Shown here: in pieces, positions 45,333-55,649 of the stretch
Layout: every line of letters begins with the position of its first letter
How positions within the stretch are numbered: the first letter of the stretch is position 1
Assembly: GCA_902538225.1 (NCBI GenBank)
Contig: CACBEF010000002.1
Location: 32,563 to 96,562, forward strand
Direction: 5' to 3'
DNA length: 64,000 bases
DNA from: an uncultured Prochlorococcus sp.
Lineage (GTDB): Bacteria > Cyanobacteriota > Cyanobacteriia > PCC-6307 > Cyanobiaceae
Notes under the pieces: generated by a model
The model's input: only the letters and a program-made list of their open reading frames with translations
What the model was told of the DNA's origin: nothing
Databases searched by the model: none
Made by a program: the position numbers and the translations under genes

Positions 45333-45716
45333 TTACTTTTTATTAAATTGATATTCTTTCAATTTTTCCAGAGGTACTGATTCTAAGACTACAATATTCG
45401 TTGATTCTAATATGACTTTTGGTGCAAGACCGTCTAATAATGCTTGCTTCCACCTATCAAGACAAATACACCAATGATCACCATCCTTTAGTCCTGGGAA
45501 GGAATAAATAGGCATGGGAGTTATTAAATCATTACCTTGTGATTTACTATATTTCAGGAAATTATCATCCATTACACAACATATGGAATGATTCCCTCCA
45601 TCATTTCTGTCATAGTTGCAATATCCATCTCTGAACCACCCTGTCATAGGTGCGCAACTACAAATCTCAATTTTTTCTCCTAAGACATTTAACTGATTTT
45701 GATTATTTATGGTCAT
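45333..45716 (-). CDS. DUF2237 protein
   Basis: A 127-aa soluble protein with the DUF2237 pattern: NVLGEKIEICSCAPMTGWFRDGYC, the CCVM and DGDHWCICLDRW segments, and a helix at the end. Cysteines and Trp residues are those conserved in the family, whose function is unknown. The start is ATG 45716. Confidence 0.88.
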   Translation of the reverse strand: MTINNQNQLNVLGEKIEICSCAPMTGWFRDGYCNYDRNDGGNHSICCVMDDNFLKYSKSQGNDLITPMPIYSFPGLKDGDHWCICLDRWKQALLDGLAPKVILESTNIVVLESVPLEKLKEYQFNKK

Positions 45717-45762
45717 AGATTTTTTTAATAATAATAAAACACCAACATTTCTTTAAAAAAGG

Positions 45763-45793
45763 TTGACGAGTATGGGGGGTAAGGAGGTAATAA
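45763..45793 (+). promoter_or_regulatory. Candidate promoter of the 72-aa gene
   Basis: TTGACG at 45763-45768 and TAATAA at 45788-45793, 19 nt apart. An AAGGAGGT, complementary to the 16S rRNA tail, lies between them at 45781-45788; since it is 27 nt before ATG 45816 it is too far to be that gene's ribosome-binding site. Confidence 0.3.
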
Positions 45794-45815
45794 TTCTAAT
45801 AAGGTTTTTTTCATT

Positions 45816-46034
45816 ATGGATTGGGACTTTACTGAAAACATAGCATTTAAAGCTCTTTATGAAGCTTTTAAAGATAGTGATGAAACTTCAGCATTAGAAT
45901 TTTTATCTAGTGATGGTGCTTCATATTATCTTGAGTTAACACAGGATGCCGCGGGTGAGGGACTAGATCTGGGTGATAATGAAACGATGGAAGAACTACA
46001 AGAAGAAATTATTGAATATTTAGAAAATAACTAA
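45816..46034 (+). CDS. 72-aa acidic small protein
   Basis: A strongly acidic soluble protein (MDWDFTENIAFKALYEAFKD, then a middle with DGASYYLELTQDA and a Glu-rich helix at the end). I recall homologues in Prochlorococcus and marine Synechococcus but no function. It starts at ATG 45816, whose nearest purine-rich site is AAGG at 45801-45804, and converges on metH. Confidence 0.65.
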   Translation: MDWDFTENIAFKALYEAFKDSDETSALEFLSSDGASYYLELTQDAAGEGLDLGDNETMEELQEEIIEYLENN

Positions 46035-46043
46035 AGATTTAGC

Positions 46044-49000
46044 TTAAGCGCTGAAATATTTAGCTTTTGAGTGTAGTGAAATGATTGCTGTAGTACTTTG
46101 TTCTGGATGTAGTTGTTCAGATTCATCCATGGTCAAGTTTATTCTTTTTGCATCCAACAATGATAATTGTATGTTTGAATCAGATACTTTTGGACATGCA
46201 GGATAACCAAAAGAATATCTAGCTCCTCTATATTTTTGAGCTAGTATTTCTCTATTTTTGTCTGGTTCTTCAATCCTAAAACCACATTCAATGCGAATTA
46301 ATGCATGGACATACTCAGCCAGAGCTTCTGCTAATTGCACTGTAAGTCCATGGAATATTAAATAATCGCTATATCTATCTTCTCTAAATAATTTTTGAGA
46401 ATATTCACTAGCAATATGCCCCATCGTTACTGCCTGCATAGGAAATATATCTATTGGTTTATCATTTTTTAAATCACAATAGAAATCAGCTATGCATAAA
46501 TTATTCCCAGATTTTTGTCTTGGAAAATCAAATTGGGAAATTTTATTTAATGATTTATCATCAAATAAGAGGATACTATTATCTTTTCTCCCGCATCTGA
46601 AATATCCATAAACTGCTTTTGGTGAGATAAGTTTTTTTTCTATGATTCTATCTAACCATTTATCTAACAATGGTTTAGCATATGAATTCAAATAGTTATT
46701 GTATTCATCTACGCTTTGGTTTTTTCCTTTTTTTATTTGCCATTGTCCGCTAAAAAGAGCTTTTGTATCTAAATAAAAAATTAACTTATTTAAATCTATA
46801 TCAACGTCGTTCAAGACTTTTGTTCCCAAGAAAGGAGCTTGAATTGGTTCTTCTTCATTTATAAATTTAGATCTTATAAAATTTTCTTTTAAATTTAATT
46901 TAGAATTCTCTATATCTATAGATATTGATTTTTTAACAGCTTGAGAGTGGGATTTTGATGAGGCTAAATTAATATTTATACCCTCATTGTTTATGAAACC
47001 CTCTGTATTTGACCAATTACCCTTTTTTTTATTATCCATATATTCATTCATGAATTTAAGATCAGTGAACGCATCTTTTCCGTACAATATTTTCCCATTA
47101 TATATTTTGCTGCAGTCCTCATTTACAAATTTTGGGGTTAAGGCTGCGCCTCCTAATATTACTGGTACACTAATATCTTCATTGTTAAAAGCCTCTAAAT
47201 TATCTTTCATAAAAGCTGTTGATTTAACAAGTAATCCGCTCATAGCGATGCAATCTGCATTGTGTTTCTTTTGTGCATCTATAATGGCTGAAACATCTTG
47301 CTTTATTCCAAGATTTATAACGTCATAACCATTATTTGTAAGTATAATATCAACCAAATTTTTTCCAATATCATGAACATCGCCTTTGACAGTCGCAATT
47401 AGGAGTTTTCCATTTGATATATTTTCATCTACAGTTTCCATATATGGTTCTAAAATTGAAACAGCAAATTTCATTGTTTCTGCTGATTGGAGTACAAATG
47501 GCAATTGCATTTGACCTGAACCAAATAAATCTCCTACAACTTTCATTCCATCAAGTAAAAAAGTATTAATTATTTCAAGAGGTTTATATTTTTTTAACGC
47601 TTTATTTAATTGATCCTCTAAACCTATTTTTTCTCCATCAATAATATGATTTTTTAGACTTTCTTCCAGAGTTAGGTTTTTATTTTCTGAAGATGCTTTT
47701 TTGAAATCTTGAATAGATAAATCTTGAAAAGCTTTTGTTAATTCTACTAATGGATCATAAATACAAATATCATCTTCAAATTCTCTTTTGTCATATATCA
47801 AATCTAAGCAAAGCTTTTTAGTTTCTTCAGAAATTTTTGATAATGGCAAAATTTTATTTGGTGCGATAATAGCAGAATCCAATCCTGCTTTAATGCATTC
47901 ATCTAAAAATATTGAATTAAGATTAATTCTTGATAATGGTGAAAGACCAAAACTAATGTTTGATATCCCAAGTATGATATGAATATCTGGAAAATTTACA
48001 CGAATTTTTGATATAGCAGTAATTGTTTCTTTAGCGTTTAATCTATCTTCTTCTATCCCAGTAGATATTGGCAGAGCTAATGGATCAAAAAATAGCTCAT
48101 AATCTGACAAGCCACATTCTCTGGTTCTATTAAGCGCACGTTTTACAATGTTATATTTTTTATCTGCATTCCTTGCCATTCCATCTTCATCAATAGTTCC
48201 TACAACAAGACCTGAACCATACCCTAAGGCTAAATTTAGTACTTGATCAAACCTTTCATTGCCGTCTTCGTAATTAGTTGAATTTATAATACATTTACCA
48301 CCAGCTGACTTTAAGCCACTTTCCATTTTGTCAGCATCTGTAGAGTCAATCATTAATGGCAAATTTATATTGGTAACTAGTCTTGAAGTTATTTCTTTCA
48401 TATCTTTTACACCGTCTCTCCCCACATAATCAACATTCACATCAAGAACATGTGCATTTTCTTTTTGTTGTTGCTTGGCAATTGAAACTAGTCCATCCCA
48501 ATCGTCGTTATTTAATAACTCCCTTACCTTTTTAGATCCACTTGCATTTAATCTTTCTCCTACAATCAAGATAGAATTGTCTTGTTTGTACGGTACAGAA
48601 TTATATATTGATGATGCAGAAGGAATATAACCACTCAAATTGTTATTACCAATTTTGTTAGCCCTTTCGTTATAGGTAATTTCATCGATTATTGAAGAAA
48701 GATATTTAATATGTTCAGGTGTTGTCCCACAACATCCACCTATTAATTGAACTTTAAAGTCATATATAAAATTCATTAACTGAATCTTTAATTCTATTGG
48801 CTTTAATTTGTAGTGAGCTACACCACCAATATTTTCAGGAAGTCCTGCATTGGGAATACAGCTTATAGCGAAAGGAGAATTTTCAGATAAATATTTAATA
48901 TGTTCTTTCATTTGTTCTGGACCAGTTGCACAATTAAGTCCAAGGATATCTATATTAAATGGCTCTAATATTGTTAATGCAGAGGCGATGTCAGATCCAA

Positions 49001-49610
49001 CAAGCATAGTACCTGTTGTTTCCATTGTTATAGATACCATTATAGGTACATCTATTTTTTTACTATCAAGTACTTCTTTAGACGCTAATAAGGCAGATTT
49101 AATTTGTAATACATCCTGACAAGTCTCAATTAAAAGAAGATCAACTCCTCCATCTGTAAGACCATATATTTGTTCTTTATATGATTGCTTTAATTCATCA
49201 AAATCTATATGTCCTAATGTGGGTAATTTAGTAGTTGGTCCAATTGAGCCAGCAACAAACCTTGGCTTATCTACTGATGCATATTTGGCAGCAGCCTTTT
49301 TTGCTATTAATGCAGCATTTTTATTTATCTCATATGCCTTATCCGCAATATCATATTCATCAAGAACTATTGATGAGGCTCCAAAAGTATTAGTTTCTAT
49401 AACATGACAACCTGCTGCTAAGAATGAATTATGAACCTTTTCAACTACCTTTGGTGATGATAAAACAAGGTTTTCATTACAACCCTCTAATTCTTTGCCT
49501 CCAAAGTCGTCTGCAGTAAGATTTAAGTTCTGAAAAGATGTTCCAGTACCCCCGTCAAAAATTATTAATGGCTTTTCATCTCTATTTAAATAGGTTCTGA
49601 AAGATTCCAT
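46044..49610 (-). CDS. metH: Cobalamin-dependent methionine synthase
   Basis: The 1188-aa enzyme transfers the methyl group of methyltetrahydrofolate to homocysteine through cobalamin. Domains in order: homocysteine-binding with the zinc ligands LNCATG and GGCCGT, folate-binding, cap, the B12-binding domain with DVHDIGKN and the cobalt ligand His746, and the reactivation domain (IECGFRIEEPDK, RYSFGYPACP). Full length. It needs a corrinoid, which fits cobN and cobU in this window. The start is ATG 49610. Confidence 0.97.
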   Translation of the reverse strand: MESFRTYLNRDEKPLIIFDGGTGTSFQNLNLTADDFGGKELEGCNENLVLSSPKVVEKVHNSFLAAGCHVIETNTFGASSIVLDEYDIADKAYEINKNAALIAKKAAAKYASVDKPRFVAGSIGPTTKLPTLGHIDFDELKQSYKEQIYGLTDGGVDLLLIETCQDVLQIKSALLASKEVLDSKKIDVPIMVSITMETTGTMLVGSDIASALTILEPFNIDILGLNCATGPEQMKEHIKYLSENSPFAISCIPNAGLPENIGGVAHYKLKPIELKIQLMNFIYDFKVQLIGGCCGTTPEHIKYLSSIIDEITYNERANKIGNNNLSGYIPSASSIYNSVPYKQDNSILIVGERLNASGSKKVRELLNNDDWDGLVSIAKQQQKENAHVLDVNVDYVGRDGVKDMKEITSRLVTNINLPLMIDSTDADKMESGLKSAGGKCIINSTNYEDGNERFDQVLNLALGYGSGLVVGTIDEDGMARNADKKYNIVKRALNRTRECGLSDYELFFDPLALPISTGIEEDRLNAKETITAISKIRVNFPDIHIILGISNISFGLSPLSRINLNSIFLDECIKAGLDSAIIAPNKILPLSKISEETKKLCLDLIYDKREFEDDICIYDPLVELTKAFQDLSIQDFKKASSENKNLTLEESLKNHIIDGEKIGLEDQLNKALKKYKPLEIINTFLLDGMKVVGDLFGSGQMQLPFVLQSAETMKFAVSILEPYMETVDENISNGKLLIATVKGDVHDIGKNLVDIILTNNGYDVINLGIKQDVSAIIDAQKKHNADCIAMSGLLVKSTAFMKDNLEAFNNEDISVPVILGGAALTPKFVNEDCSKIYNGKILYGKDAFTDLKFMNEYMDNKKKGNWSNTEGFINNEGININLASSKSHSQAVKKSISIDIENSKLNLKENFIRSKFINEEEPIQAPFLGTKVLNDVDIDLNKLIFYLDTKALFSGQWQIKKGKNQSVDEYNNYLNSYAKPLLDKWLDRIIEKKLISPKAVYGYFRCGRKDNSILLFDDKSLNKISQFDFPRQKSGNNLCIADFYCDLKNDKPIDIFPMQAVTMGHIASEYSQKLFREDRYSDYLIFHGLTVQLAEALAEYVHALIRIECGFRIEEPDKNREILAQKYRGARYSFGYPACPKVSDSNIQLSLLDAKRINLTMDESEQLHPEQSTTAIISLHSKAKYFSA

Positions 49611-49628
49611 TTTTAGGTAAAAATTAAT

Positions 49629-50543
49629 TTATTTTAGAGAAATTCTTGTTACCCAATTATCATAGTCTTGAGAACGACCTTCTGTTATCTCTATAAGCTT
49701 ACTTTTTAATTTATTCATTATTGGTCTATCACCATTTAATTCACTTGATTCAATTTTTTTAACTGGTGTAATTTTTGCTGCTGTACCAGTTAGAAAAACT
49801 TCATCTGCTATTAATAATTCTGTTTTATCAACAGGCCTTTCAATAACATTTATTCCAAAAGATTTTGCTAATTCAATTACACTAGCTCTAGTAATCCCCT
49901 CAAGGATATCTTGATCAACACCAGGAGTGATTAAGTCTCCATTTCTTACAATAAATAAATTCATACCACTAGCTTCGCTTACCTTACCACTTGAATTTAA
50001 TAGCAAGGCTTCATCAAAACCCGATAAACTAGCTTCTGTTTTAGCTAATGAACTAGTAATATAAGCTCCACTTATTTTTCCTCTCAATGGCAGAGATCTA
50101 TCTTCTTGTCTGGTCCAACTACTCATTCTACAAGAAACTCCATCTGGGGATAGATAATCTCCTAGTTCAATACAATACATAAAGAAATCTGTTTCTATAT
50201 TGTGTAACCTTGGAGCTATACCTAAATCGCTTGTATATACGAATGGTCTAATATAAATAGGTTTTTCTGGCTTATTTCTTTTTATAACTTCCTCTAAGGC
50301 TTTAAAAATATATTCTTCAGAAATATCAGTTAAGAGTAATTTTGCACTTTGAGATAATCTTTTTATGTGTTTATCAGTTCTAAATAAAAGAAATTCTTGT
50401 TTATTTGTAGGGTTAGGTATCGCTCGCATTCCTCCAAATGCAGCAGTACCATAATGTAGCGCATGAGTAGCTATTGATATTTTTGCTTCTTTAAATGGAA
50501 TACATTTACCTTCAAACCAGGCGTATGGAAGAAATTCATGCAT
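49629..50543 (-). CDS. ilvE: Branched-chain amino acid aminotransferase
   Basis: A 304-aa PLP enzyme of fold type IV that makes valine, leucine and isoleucine from their keto acids. Features: FEGKCIP at the start, HYGTAAFGGMRA, the KISGAYITSSLAK segment with the PLP lysine, EASGMNLFIV, and GITRASVIELA for the phosphate. It starts at ATG 50543 and is 18 nt upstream of metH on the same strand; both use the C1/amino acid pool, but a shared promoter is only inferred. Confidence 0.95.
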   Translation of the reverse strand: MHEFLPYAWFEGKCIPFKEAKISIATHALHYGTAAFGGMRAIPNPTNKQEFLLFRTDKHIKRLSQSAKLLLTDISEEYIFKALEEVIKRNKPEKPIYIRPFVYTSDLGIAPRLHNIETDFFMYCIELGDYLSPDGVSCRMSSWTRQEDRSLPLRGKISGAYITSSLAKTEASLSGFDEALLLNSSGKVSEASGMNLFIVRNGDLITPGVDQDILEGITRASVIELAKSFGINVIERPVDKTELLIADEVFLTGTAAKITPVKKIESSELNGDRPIMNKLKSKLIEITEGRSQDYDNWVTRISLK

Positions 50544-50615
50544 ATTTAGTTTATTTAATTAAGGTAAACTAGTTTTATCCTACTTAAGTATTCTAAACCC
50601 TATTTATATATAAAA

Positions 50616-53600
50616 ATGCACAGGATATTGAATATAGCAGGAAATGAAAAGAATAAGGATGATTTAATAGAGCAACCAGTTGCAGATTTTATTTTTATAA
50701 CAAGTGTCAAAGCTGATTTAAATCTCTTATCGAACTTATTGTTAGAAAAAGAATTTGTTGCATTAAAAAGTAATATTCGAGCTTTAGAAATTTCTAATTT
50801 AAATTCCTCAGCACAAATAGATAATTATCTATTAAAAACAATTAATTATGCAAAAGTTGTCGTACTACGATTATTTGGAGATAAAGGTACATGGAACTAT
50901 GGAATTGAACAACTCTTAAATTGGCAAGCAGTTGATAAAAAAAGGAAGTTAGTAATCCTATCAGGTACTCTTGATCAGGAAGTTTCCTTATGTGAAATTA
51001 GTAGTATAGATAAAGATGTTGCATTAAATATTTCTAAATTACTAAGATCTGGAGGACTGGAAAATTATAGAAAATTTCTTAATTGTTTAAATTACCTAAA
51101 AAAAGATGAAACATTAATTCCTAATGAGTTTTTGAGGATTTCTTTTTATGCAGATCCTTATTTGTATGATTGGAAAATTGAAAAAGGAGAAAAGATAGGA
51201 ATAATATCCTATAAATCGCTTTTTTTGGCTAATGAAATTGAAGTAAACGAAAAACTTAACTTGCAGTTAAGAAAATGCGGACTATCACCTAAAACATTTT
51301 TTATTTCAACTCTAAAAGATCAAATTATTCAAAAGAAATTAATTGAAATTTTTAAAAAAGAAGATATTAAAGTAATAATTACCACAACTTCATTTTCTTC
51401 ATCTCAAATCATAAATAATGATTTAATTGAAAATTCTACAAATATTTTTACTTCTCTTAAAATACCAATTTTACAGCTTCTTTCTTCTAATATATCAAAA
51501 AAAAATTGGTTAAATTCATCAATTGGAATGAATTCATCTGATTTATTAATGCAAATAATTATTCCCGAATTTGATGGAAGAATTACTACCTCTCCTTCTG
51601 CTTTTAAAGAAATAATATCAAAAAAAAATACACTTTACACTGAAATAACTAGTTACAAAGCTGATCAAGTAGGGATTGAATGGATATCAAAATTTGCAAC
51701 AAATTATGTGCAACTTCAGAAACTTAATAATTTTGATAAAAGAATTTGTTTAGTAATAAGTAATTATCCAGTAAAGAATGGAAGAATCGGTAATGGCGTT
51801 GGTCTAAATACACCATCATCAATAATAAATATTCTTAATTGGTTAAAAGAAGAAGGTTATGACCTTGGATCTTGTAATTATCCTCAAGATTCTTCGGAAT
51901 TAATGTCCATGCTTATAAAAACTAGAACTAATGATATTGAATCTCAAAATAATAAACCATTAGACTTCTTACCACTTTGTGAATATTTAAAATATTGGAA
52001 TTATTTAGAACTTGATCCAAAAAATATTATTGTTAATCGTTGGGGTAAACCATCAGATGCCATCGATCTAGATAATGAAGGCTTCTCAATAAATGGTCTT
52101 AGATTTGGAAAAATAACATTATTGATTCAACCTCAACGTGGTTATGACGCTTACACTGATAAAGATATTCATTCTCCTGACCTTCCACCTCCCCATAGAT
52201 ATTTAGCACAATATTTTTGGATTGAAAAAGTTTTTAATGCAAATGCTATTTGCCATATTGGTAAACATGGGACTGTTGAATGGTTACCTGGCAAATCTAT
52301 AGGTCTCAGCAATAAATGTTTTCCAAATATTATTTGTCCAGCAATACCTAATATATATCCCTTTATCGTAAATGATCCTGGAGAAGGATCCCAAGCTAAA
52401 AGAAGAACTGCTGCCACAATTATTGATCATTTAACCCCTCCTTTGGATAGGTCAGAATTATATGGAAAATATTCAATATTAGAAAATTATTTAGACGAAT
52501 ATTTTGAATCAAAATTATTAAATTCTAATCGTATTGAGATAATAGAAAAATCAATTTTTGAATTAATTAAAAAAGATTTTAGTGAAATTACTTTAAAGAA
52601 TAAAAATATTCAAATAGAAGAAATTGATTCCTTTCTTTGCAAAATTAAAGAATCTCAAATTAGAACAGGTTTGCATGTATTTGGCAATAGGCAGAATTAT
52701 ATTAATGAAATAAATTTATTCTTGTGTATTGCTAGAGTACCAAATGCGAACCGAATTGGTGTTGTTCAATACATAGCGAAAAATTTAAAACTAGATTTGA
52801 ATCCTTGGACAAATAAATATGATCAAAAGTTAACTAAAAAGGATAAAAAAATATTATTGAGGTTTTCAAACAAAAAAATTTTAAATTTTAGAATGGCTAT
52901 TGAGTTTTTGGAACAACAAGCAAAATATATTATATATTTGTTTTTTTACAAAAAGAAAACCAATATAAAATATTTAGACAAATATAAAAATCAGAAAATA
53001 ATAGACTATTTCTTTAATGATAAAAAACATAATAATTATTTTTTATTATTAAAAAATGAGATACTTAATCCAATCATTAATTCTTCATTTAATGAAAAAT
53101 TATCATTTATTAATTCATTAAATGGCAAATATGTAAAAAGTGGTCCATCTGGAGCCCCTACGAGAGGTAAAACTGAAGCTTTACCCACTGGTAAAAATTT
53201 CTTTTCAGTTGATGCGAGGGGACTGCCAACTGAATCAGCATGGAGTGTTGGTTGTAAATCTGCTTCTCAAATTATTGATTTATACAAACAAGAAAATGGA
53301 GAAGATTTAAAAAATATAGCAATATCTGTATGGGCAACATCCACCATGCGAAATGGTGGAGAAGACATTTGTCAAATATTATATTTATTAGGCGTTCAAC
53401 CTATTTGGGATGGACCCTCAAGAAGAGTAGTTGACTTGGAAATCATCCCTTTATCTGTTCTCGATAGGCCAAGAGTAGATGTTACATTAAGGATTTCGGG
53501 AATGTTTAGAGATGCATTTCCTCAGTTAGTCAAATTAACTTCTAAAGCAATAAATCTAATTTCTAAACTTAATGAGAATAATAAATTTAACCCTCTTGCT

Positions 53601-54353
53601 GGAGCATTAAATGATGGTGATCCAATTAATCGTATATTTGGGTCAGCACCAGGTTCATATGGAGCTGGTCTACAAGAACTTATTTCAAATTCTAATTGGG
53701 AAAATATAGATGATTTTGGAGAATCTTTTCTTAATTGGAGTAAGTGGATTTATAGTGATAATCTTGAACCTATAGAGGATAAAAAATCATTAGAAAATGC
53801 TCTTAAAAATGTACAGTTAGTTGTTCATAACCAAGATAATAAGGAACATGATATTTTAGATTCTGATGACTATTATCAGTTTCAGGGTGGTTTATCTTCA
53901 GCAGTAAAAAAAGTGAGCGGTAAATTACCTGAAATGTATCATGGTGATTTATCTAAATTTGGATTATCTAATATTTCAAAATTACAAGATGAAATTAATA
54001 AAGTTGTTATATCAAGAATACTTAACCCTAAATGGATTAATGGAATGAAGGATAATGGTTATAAAGGAGCGTTTGAATTTTCAGCGACGCTGGATTACTT
54101 ATATGCTTTTGATGCTTCTACTGAAGTAGTGTCAGATTGGTGTTATGAGGAAGTTTATAAATCATGGCTATGTGATCGGGATCTTAGGAATTTCTTTCTA
54201 GAAAATAATCCATGGGCTTTAAGAGATATTGCACAAAGATTTCTTGAAATTGTCAATAGAAAAATGTGGAATAATTGTTCTTCTGATGTCATTGAAAATT
54301 TAAAGAACATAATTATTAATACTGATTCAATAATTGAAAAAAACGAATTCTGA
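50616..54353 (+). CDS. cobN: Cobaltochelatase CobN subunit
   Basis: The 1245-aa large subunit that inserts cobalt into the corrin ring in the aerobic pathway. It shares with ChlH the chelatase signatures CHIGKHGTVEWLPGK, GPSGAPTRG, RISGMFRDAFPQL and GSAPGSYGAGLQ. Its N-terminal part is more divergent. The other subunits are not in this window; in cyanobacteria the ChlI/ChlD subunits may serve both chelatases. It starts at ATG 50616 and converges on the PHP gene with 1 nt between the stops. Confidence 0.96.
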   Translation: MHRILNIAGNEKNKDDLIEQPVADFIFITSVKADLNLLSNLLLEKEFVALKSNIRALEISNLNSSAQIDNYLLKTINYAKVVVLRLFGDKGTWNYGIEQLLNWQAVDKKRKLVILSGTLDQEVSLCEISSIDKDVALNISKLLRSGGLENYRKFLNCLNYLKKDETLIPNEFLRISFYADPYLYDWKIEKGEKIGIISYKSLFLANEIEVNEKLNLQLRKCGLSPKTFFISTLKDQIIQKKLIEIFKKEDIKVIITTTSFSSSQIINNDLIENSTNIFTSLKIPILQLLSSNISKKNWLNSSIGMNSSDLLMQIIIPEFDGRITTSPSAFKEIISKKNTLYTEITSYKADQVGIEWISKFATNYVQLQKLNNFDKRICLVISNYPVKNGRIGNGVGLNTPSSIINILNWLKEEGYDLGSCNYPQDSSELMSMLIKTRTNDIESQNNKPLDFLPLCEYLKYWNYLELDPKNIIVNRWGKPSDAIDLDNEGFSINGLRFGKITLLIQPQRGYDAYTDKDIHSPDLPPPHRYLAQYFWIEKVFNANAICHIGKHGTVEWLPGKSIGLSNKCFPNIICPAIPNIYPFIVNDPGEGSQAKRRTAATIIDHLTPPLDRSELYGKYSILENYLDEYFESKLLNSNRIEIIEKSIFELIKKDFSEITLKNKNIQIEEIDSFLCKIKESQIRTGLHVFGNRQNYINEINLFLCIARVPNANRIGVVQYIAKNLKLDLNPWTNKYDQKLTKKDKKILLRFSNKKILNFRMAIEFLEQQAKYIIYLFFYKKKTNIKYLDKYKNQKIIDYFFNDKKHNNYFLLLKNEILNPIINSSFNEKLSFINSLNGKYVKSGPSGAPTRGKTEALPTGKNFFSVDARGLPTESAWSVGCKSASQIIDLYKQENGEDLKNIAISVWATSTMRNGGEDICQILYLLGVQPIWDGPSRRVVDLEIIPLSVLDRPRVDVTLRISGMFRDAFPQLVKLTSKAINLISKLNENNKFNPLAGALNDGDPINRIFGSAPGSYGAGLQELISNSNWENIDDFGESFLNWSKWIYSDNLEPIEDKKSLENALKNVQLVVHNQDNKEHDILDSDDYYQFQGGLSSAVKKVSGKLPEMYHGDLSKFGLSNISKLQDEINKVVISRILNPKWINGMKDNGYKGAFEFSATLDYLYAFDASTEVVSDWCYEEVYKSWLCDRDLRNFFLENNPWALRDIAQRFLEIVNRKMWNNCSSDVIENLKNIIINTDSIIEKNEF

Positions 54354-54354
54354 A

Positions 54355-55002
54355 TTATCTGCCTAATAGTGAAAGTCCATGACTATCTGTTCCACATGTT
54401 TTTAGCATTGAATATTTATCTGCTAATTTATCTATTTCTGAACATACAAATAAACTAGGATTCCATATTTCATTAAGTTCATAATCGTACCAAACCTCTA
54501 TTCCATCAATACCCTGTATTTTGGCCTCTGGAATTAATTTATAAAAGGGAATCCTGTACCTAGCTGGATGAGCAAGAAATGATAAACCACCAGCTAAATT
54601 TATTGCATTAATAACTGATTTAATATTTAAATCATTACCTATTGGAGATTCTCCAAGGATGTAGGGATTTAGGTATTTACTTCTAATATCTATTCCCAAT
54701 CCAATTACATGTACTAAACATCCTAGAATCAAACAATTAATTTCTATTCCGGAAATTAATGTTAAAGAATCTTTAGGGTAATTTTTGAGTATATTATTTT
54801 TTTTTATATATTCATGCGCTTTAATTGTATGATGATCGGTTATTGATAAAAATTTCAAGTTATTTTTATAAGCTTGTTCTAAAAGTTCATGCGGTTCTAG
54901 ACTTCCATCACTAAATTTTGTATGACAGTGAAAATTAATATTTTTAGGACAACTATATTTATTAATATTGGAAGTTAATTTTATTAAGCATTCCCTATTC
55001 AT
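54355..55002 (-). CDS. PHP-domain metal-dependent phosphoesterase
   Basis: A 215-aa stand-alone PHP domain. Metal ligands: HCHTKFSDG, ITDHHTIKA, GIEIN, FLAHPARY and TCGTDSHG, all present. Close to TrpH/YciV-like RNA or nucleotide 5'-phosphoesterases; the substrate here is not known. It overlaps hemJ by 8 nt, so both are in one transcript. Confidence 0.9.
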   Translation of the reverse strand: MNRECLIKLTSNINKYSCPKNINFHCHTKFSDGSLEPHELLEQAYKNNLKFLSITDHHTIKAHEYIKKNNILKNYPKDSLTLISGIEINCLILGCLVHVIGLGIDIRSKYLNPYILGESPIGNDLNIKSVINAINLAGGLSFLAHPARYRIPFYKLIPEAKIQGIDGIEVWYDYELNEIWNPSLFVCSEIDKLADKYSMLKTCGTDSHGLSLLGR

Positions 55003-55561
55003 TACTTAATGTATTCTCATTTCTCTTTCTAATCTTTGCATATAATTGTATTGAAGCCAACATGAAAATAACAAGTCCAACTACACTCCAAGTAGCAACA
55101 CTGGTTGGAAAATTATTTTTAAAAATAACTAAAAGTATAATTATAAATAATAACAAAGTAGGCAATTCATTTAATAATCTTAGTTTTTTTGCTGAGATGG
55201 TTGAAGTACCATTTTGTAATGAATACATTATTTTATAACAATAAGAATGATAAATTACTAATCCCAAAACAAAAGAAATTTTAATTTGCAACCACTTCTC
55301 ACTTAACCAACTTGGCTGCATAACAACCATGCATATAGCCATACTTAAAGCTAATATCATCCCAGGAGTTGTGATTATATTTGCGAGCCTTTTTTCCATC
55401 AAGGCGTATTGTTTATTAAAAGCAATTTTTAATTCATTATCCATATTTTTAGATTCTTCATGATATATAAAAAGTCTTACTAAATAAAAAAGTCCCGAGA
55501 ACCAAACGATTACACCAATAATGTGCAGTGATTTAAACCAGAGATATGTTTCAGCTGTCAA
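54995..55561 (-). CDS. hemJ: Protoporphyrinogen IX oxidase HemJ
   Basis: The 188-aa membrane enzyme that oxidises protoporphyrinogen IX just before the heme/chlorophyll branch. Four hydrophobic segments; the N-terminal helix with SLHIIGVIVWFSGLFYLVR has the heme-binding His, and RLANIITTPGMILAL follows. The start is TTG 55561. With chlH and acsF it makes three tetrapyrrole-pathway genes in this window. Confidence 0.93.
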   Translation of the reverse strand: MTAETYLWFKSLHIIGVIVWFSGLFYLVRLFIYHEESKNMDNELKIAFNKQYALMEKRLANIITTPGMILALSMAICMVVMQPSWLSEKWLQIKISFVLGLVIYHSYCYKIMYSLQNGTSTISAKKLRLLNELPTLLLFIIILLVIFKNNFPTSVATWSVVGLVIFMLASIQLYAKIRKRNENTLSNE

Positions 55562-55649
55562 ATTACTAGATTAATTTCTAAATATATATTTTTAATATAG
55601 TTATATTTAACAATATCAAGAAATCTATTTTTCAAATATTAATTAATAT

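Noticed and set aside
45772..45843. Short leader peptide (23 codons) overlapping the 72-aa gene
   Set aside because: Its ATG precedes the AAGGAGGT element instead of following it, so that site cannot serve it, and it overlaps the real gene in another frame.
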